Below, one piece after another: positions 5,751 through 6,009 of a DNA stretch of 6,009 nt. The stretch comes from Candidatus Margulisiibacteriota bacterium (lineage in GTDB: Bacteria; Margulisbacteria; Termititenacia; Termititenacales; Termititenacaceae). The DNA lies in contig JAITIS010000037.1 in assembly GCA_031279305.1 (NCBI GenBank), forward strand, positions 1 to 6,009. Reading direction: 5' to 3'. The translations under genes and the position numbers were made by a program. The notes under the pieces are model-generated. The model was not told the origin of the DNA and ran no database searches. It was given only the letters and a program-made list of their open reading frames with translations. Position 1 is the first letter of the stretch, and each line of letters begins with the position of its first letter.

Positions 5751-6009
5751 TCATTCATCAATATGCGGCTGGTTGTTCGGTGTTATTATGGATTGAGTTA
5801 TTGATACTGGCTCAAATCCATTAACCGATACAATTCCGGACACATCAGGCACACTAGTATTACTATGTCCCCCAGCACTATAGCCAGTATGGCCGTCATA
5901 GTAGCGTAATTCTGAAATATATAAAGTGACTAACTCATCTTGTTCTTCTTCCTCTTGTAAATATACGATTTTCTCTGATGCATCTGGATTTATTATTTTG
6001 GTGGTTCCG
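5751..6009 (-). CDS. Unrecognised partial protein, 5' end beyond the window, ending at TGA 5753-5751
   Basis: Reading the minus strand from base 6008, an open frame of 85 codons runs to a TGA at 5753-5751. No start is needed because the gene enters from the right edge. The visible product starts GTTKIINPD, carries an acidic run (QEEEEQDEL, visible residues 18-26), then a likely beta-strand VTLYISELRYYDG, a Gly/Ser-rich turn (HTGYSAGGHSN) and a hydrophobic segment SGIVSVNGFEPVSI. It ends NQPHIDE. I recognise no family; the Gly/Ser/Tyr-rich beta style suggests a surface, structural or phage-like protein, without firm support. The other two minus-strand frames are less convincing here: the one beginning at 6009 closes after 24 codons. 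It shares its frame exactly with the downstream 107-residue frame, with only the TGA and three codons between them. Confidence 0.45.
   Translation of the reverse strand, partial: GTTKIINPDASEKIVYLQEEEEQDELVTLYISELRYYDGHTGYSAGGHSNTSVPDVSGIVSVNGFEPVSITQSIITPNNQPHIDE

Larger units (their letters stand above)
4486..6009. other. AT-rich accessory segment to the right of the peptidoglycan genes
   Basis: G+C drops at the ddl/transferase junction: 40/60 in 1741-1800 against 18/60 in 4561-4620 and 19/60 in 5521-5580. The segment carries a surface-glycan type transferase and unrecognised minus-strand frames, and uses a different ribosome-site style from the genes to its left. No transposase, integrase, direct repeat or tRNA marks the boundary, so the mode of acquisition cannot be told. 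Confidence 0.55.

Noticed and set aside
5751..5753. TGA recoded as an amino acid in this organism
   Set aside because: TGA ends the barrel gene at 744-746 and conserved Trp positions such as KPW in the transferase use TGG, so general recoding is unlikely.

Overview
The window looks like chromosome from a Gram-negative (two-membrane) bacterium. A plus-strand run of cell-envelope genes fills about the first 5.4 kb, followed by a short, AT-rich, minus-strand stretch. The Gram-negative call rests on an outer-membrane beta-barrel protein of the PorV/UPF0164 type at the left edge plus a complete set of three peptidoglycan precursor genes. The PorV-like barrel, a dcw-type cluster and the near absence of Shine-Dalgarno sequences in the core genes would fit lineages such as Margulisbacteria or Elusimicrobiota. 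That placement is only a guess from gene style; nothing here fixes the phylum.

Layout: (1) 3-746, the 3' part of a PorV/UPF0164-like outer-membrane barrel gene, open at the left edge. (2) 746-1345, a small protein that aligns by eye with the radical-SAM enzyme QueE but has no cysteine at all. It is joined to the barrel gene by a TGATG stop/start overlap. (3) 1346-1369, a 24-base gap holding a perfect extended -10 box (TGTTATAAT) so close to the murC ATG that the murC message would be nearly leaderless. (4) 1370-4476, murC-murB-ddl, tightly packed (29-base overlap, then a 4-base gap), with all main catalytic motifs visible. (5) 4486-5406, a GT8-family glycosyltransferase with a textbook AGGAGG site. 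(6) 5418-6009 on the minus strand, two unrecognised reading frames that share one frame and are separated by a single TGA.

murC, murB and ddl act in successive parts of cytoplasmic peptidoglycan precursor synthesis: MurB makes UDP-MurNAc, MurC adds the first L-Ala, and Ddl makes the D-Ala-D-Ala dipeptide. The order matches the distal dcw cluster, where ftsQ-ftsA-ftsZ often follow ddl. Here the cluster stops at ddl and a surface-glycan type transferase follows. Base composition changes at the same point: sample 60-base lines give 40/60 G+C in murC (1741-1800), 18/60 in the transferase gene (4561-4620) and 19/60 in the minus-strand region (5521-5580). I read the segment right of ddl as accessory and probably acquired.

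The points most worth a second look are the cysteine-free QueE-like protein, the probable leaderless murC promoter, and the in-frame TGA in the right-hand minus-strand gene(s). I saw no tRNA, rRNA, CRISPR array, insertion sequence or convincing terminator.
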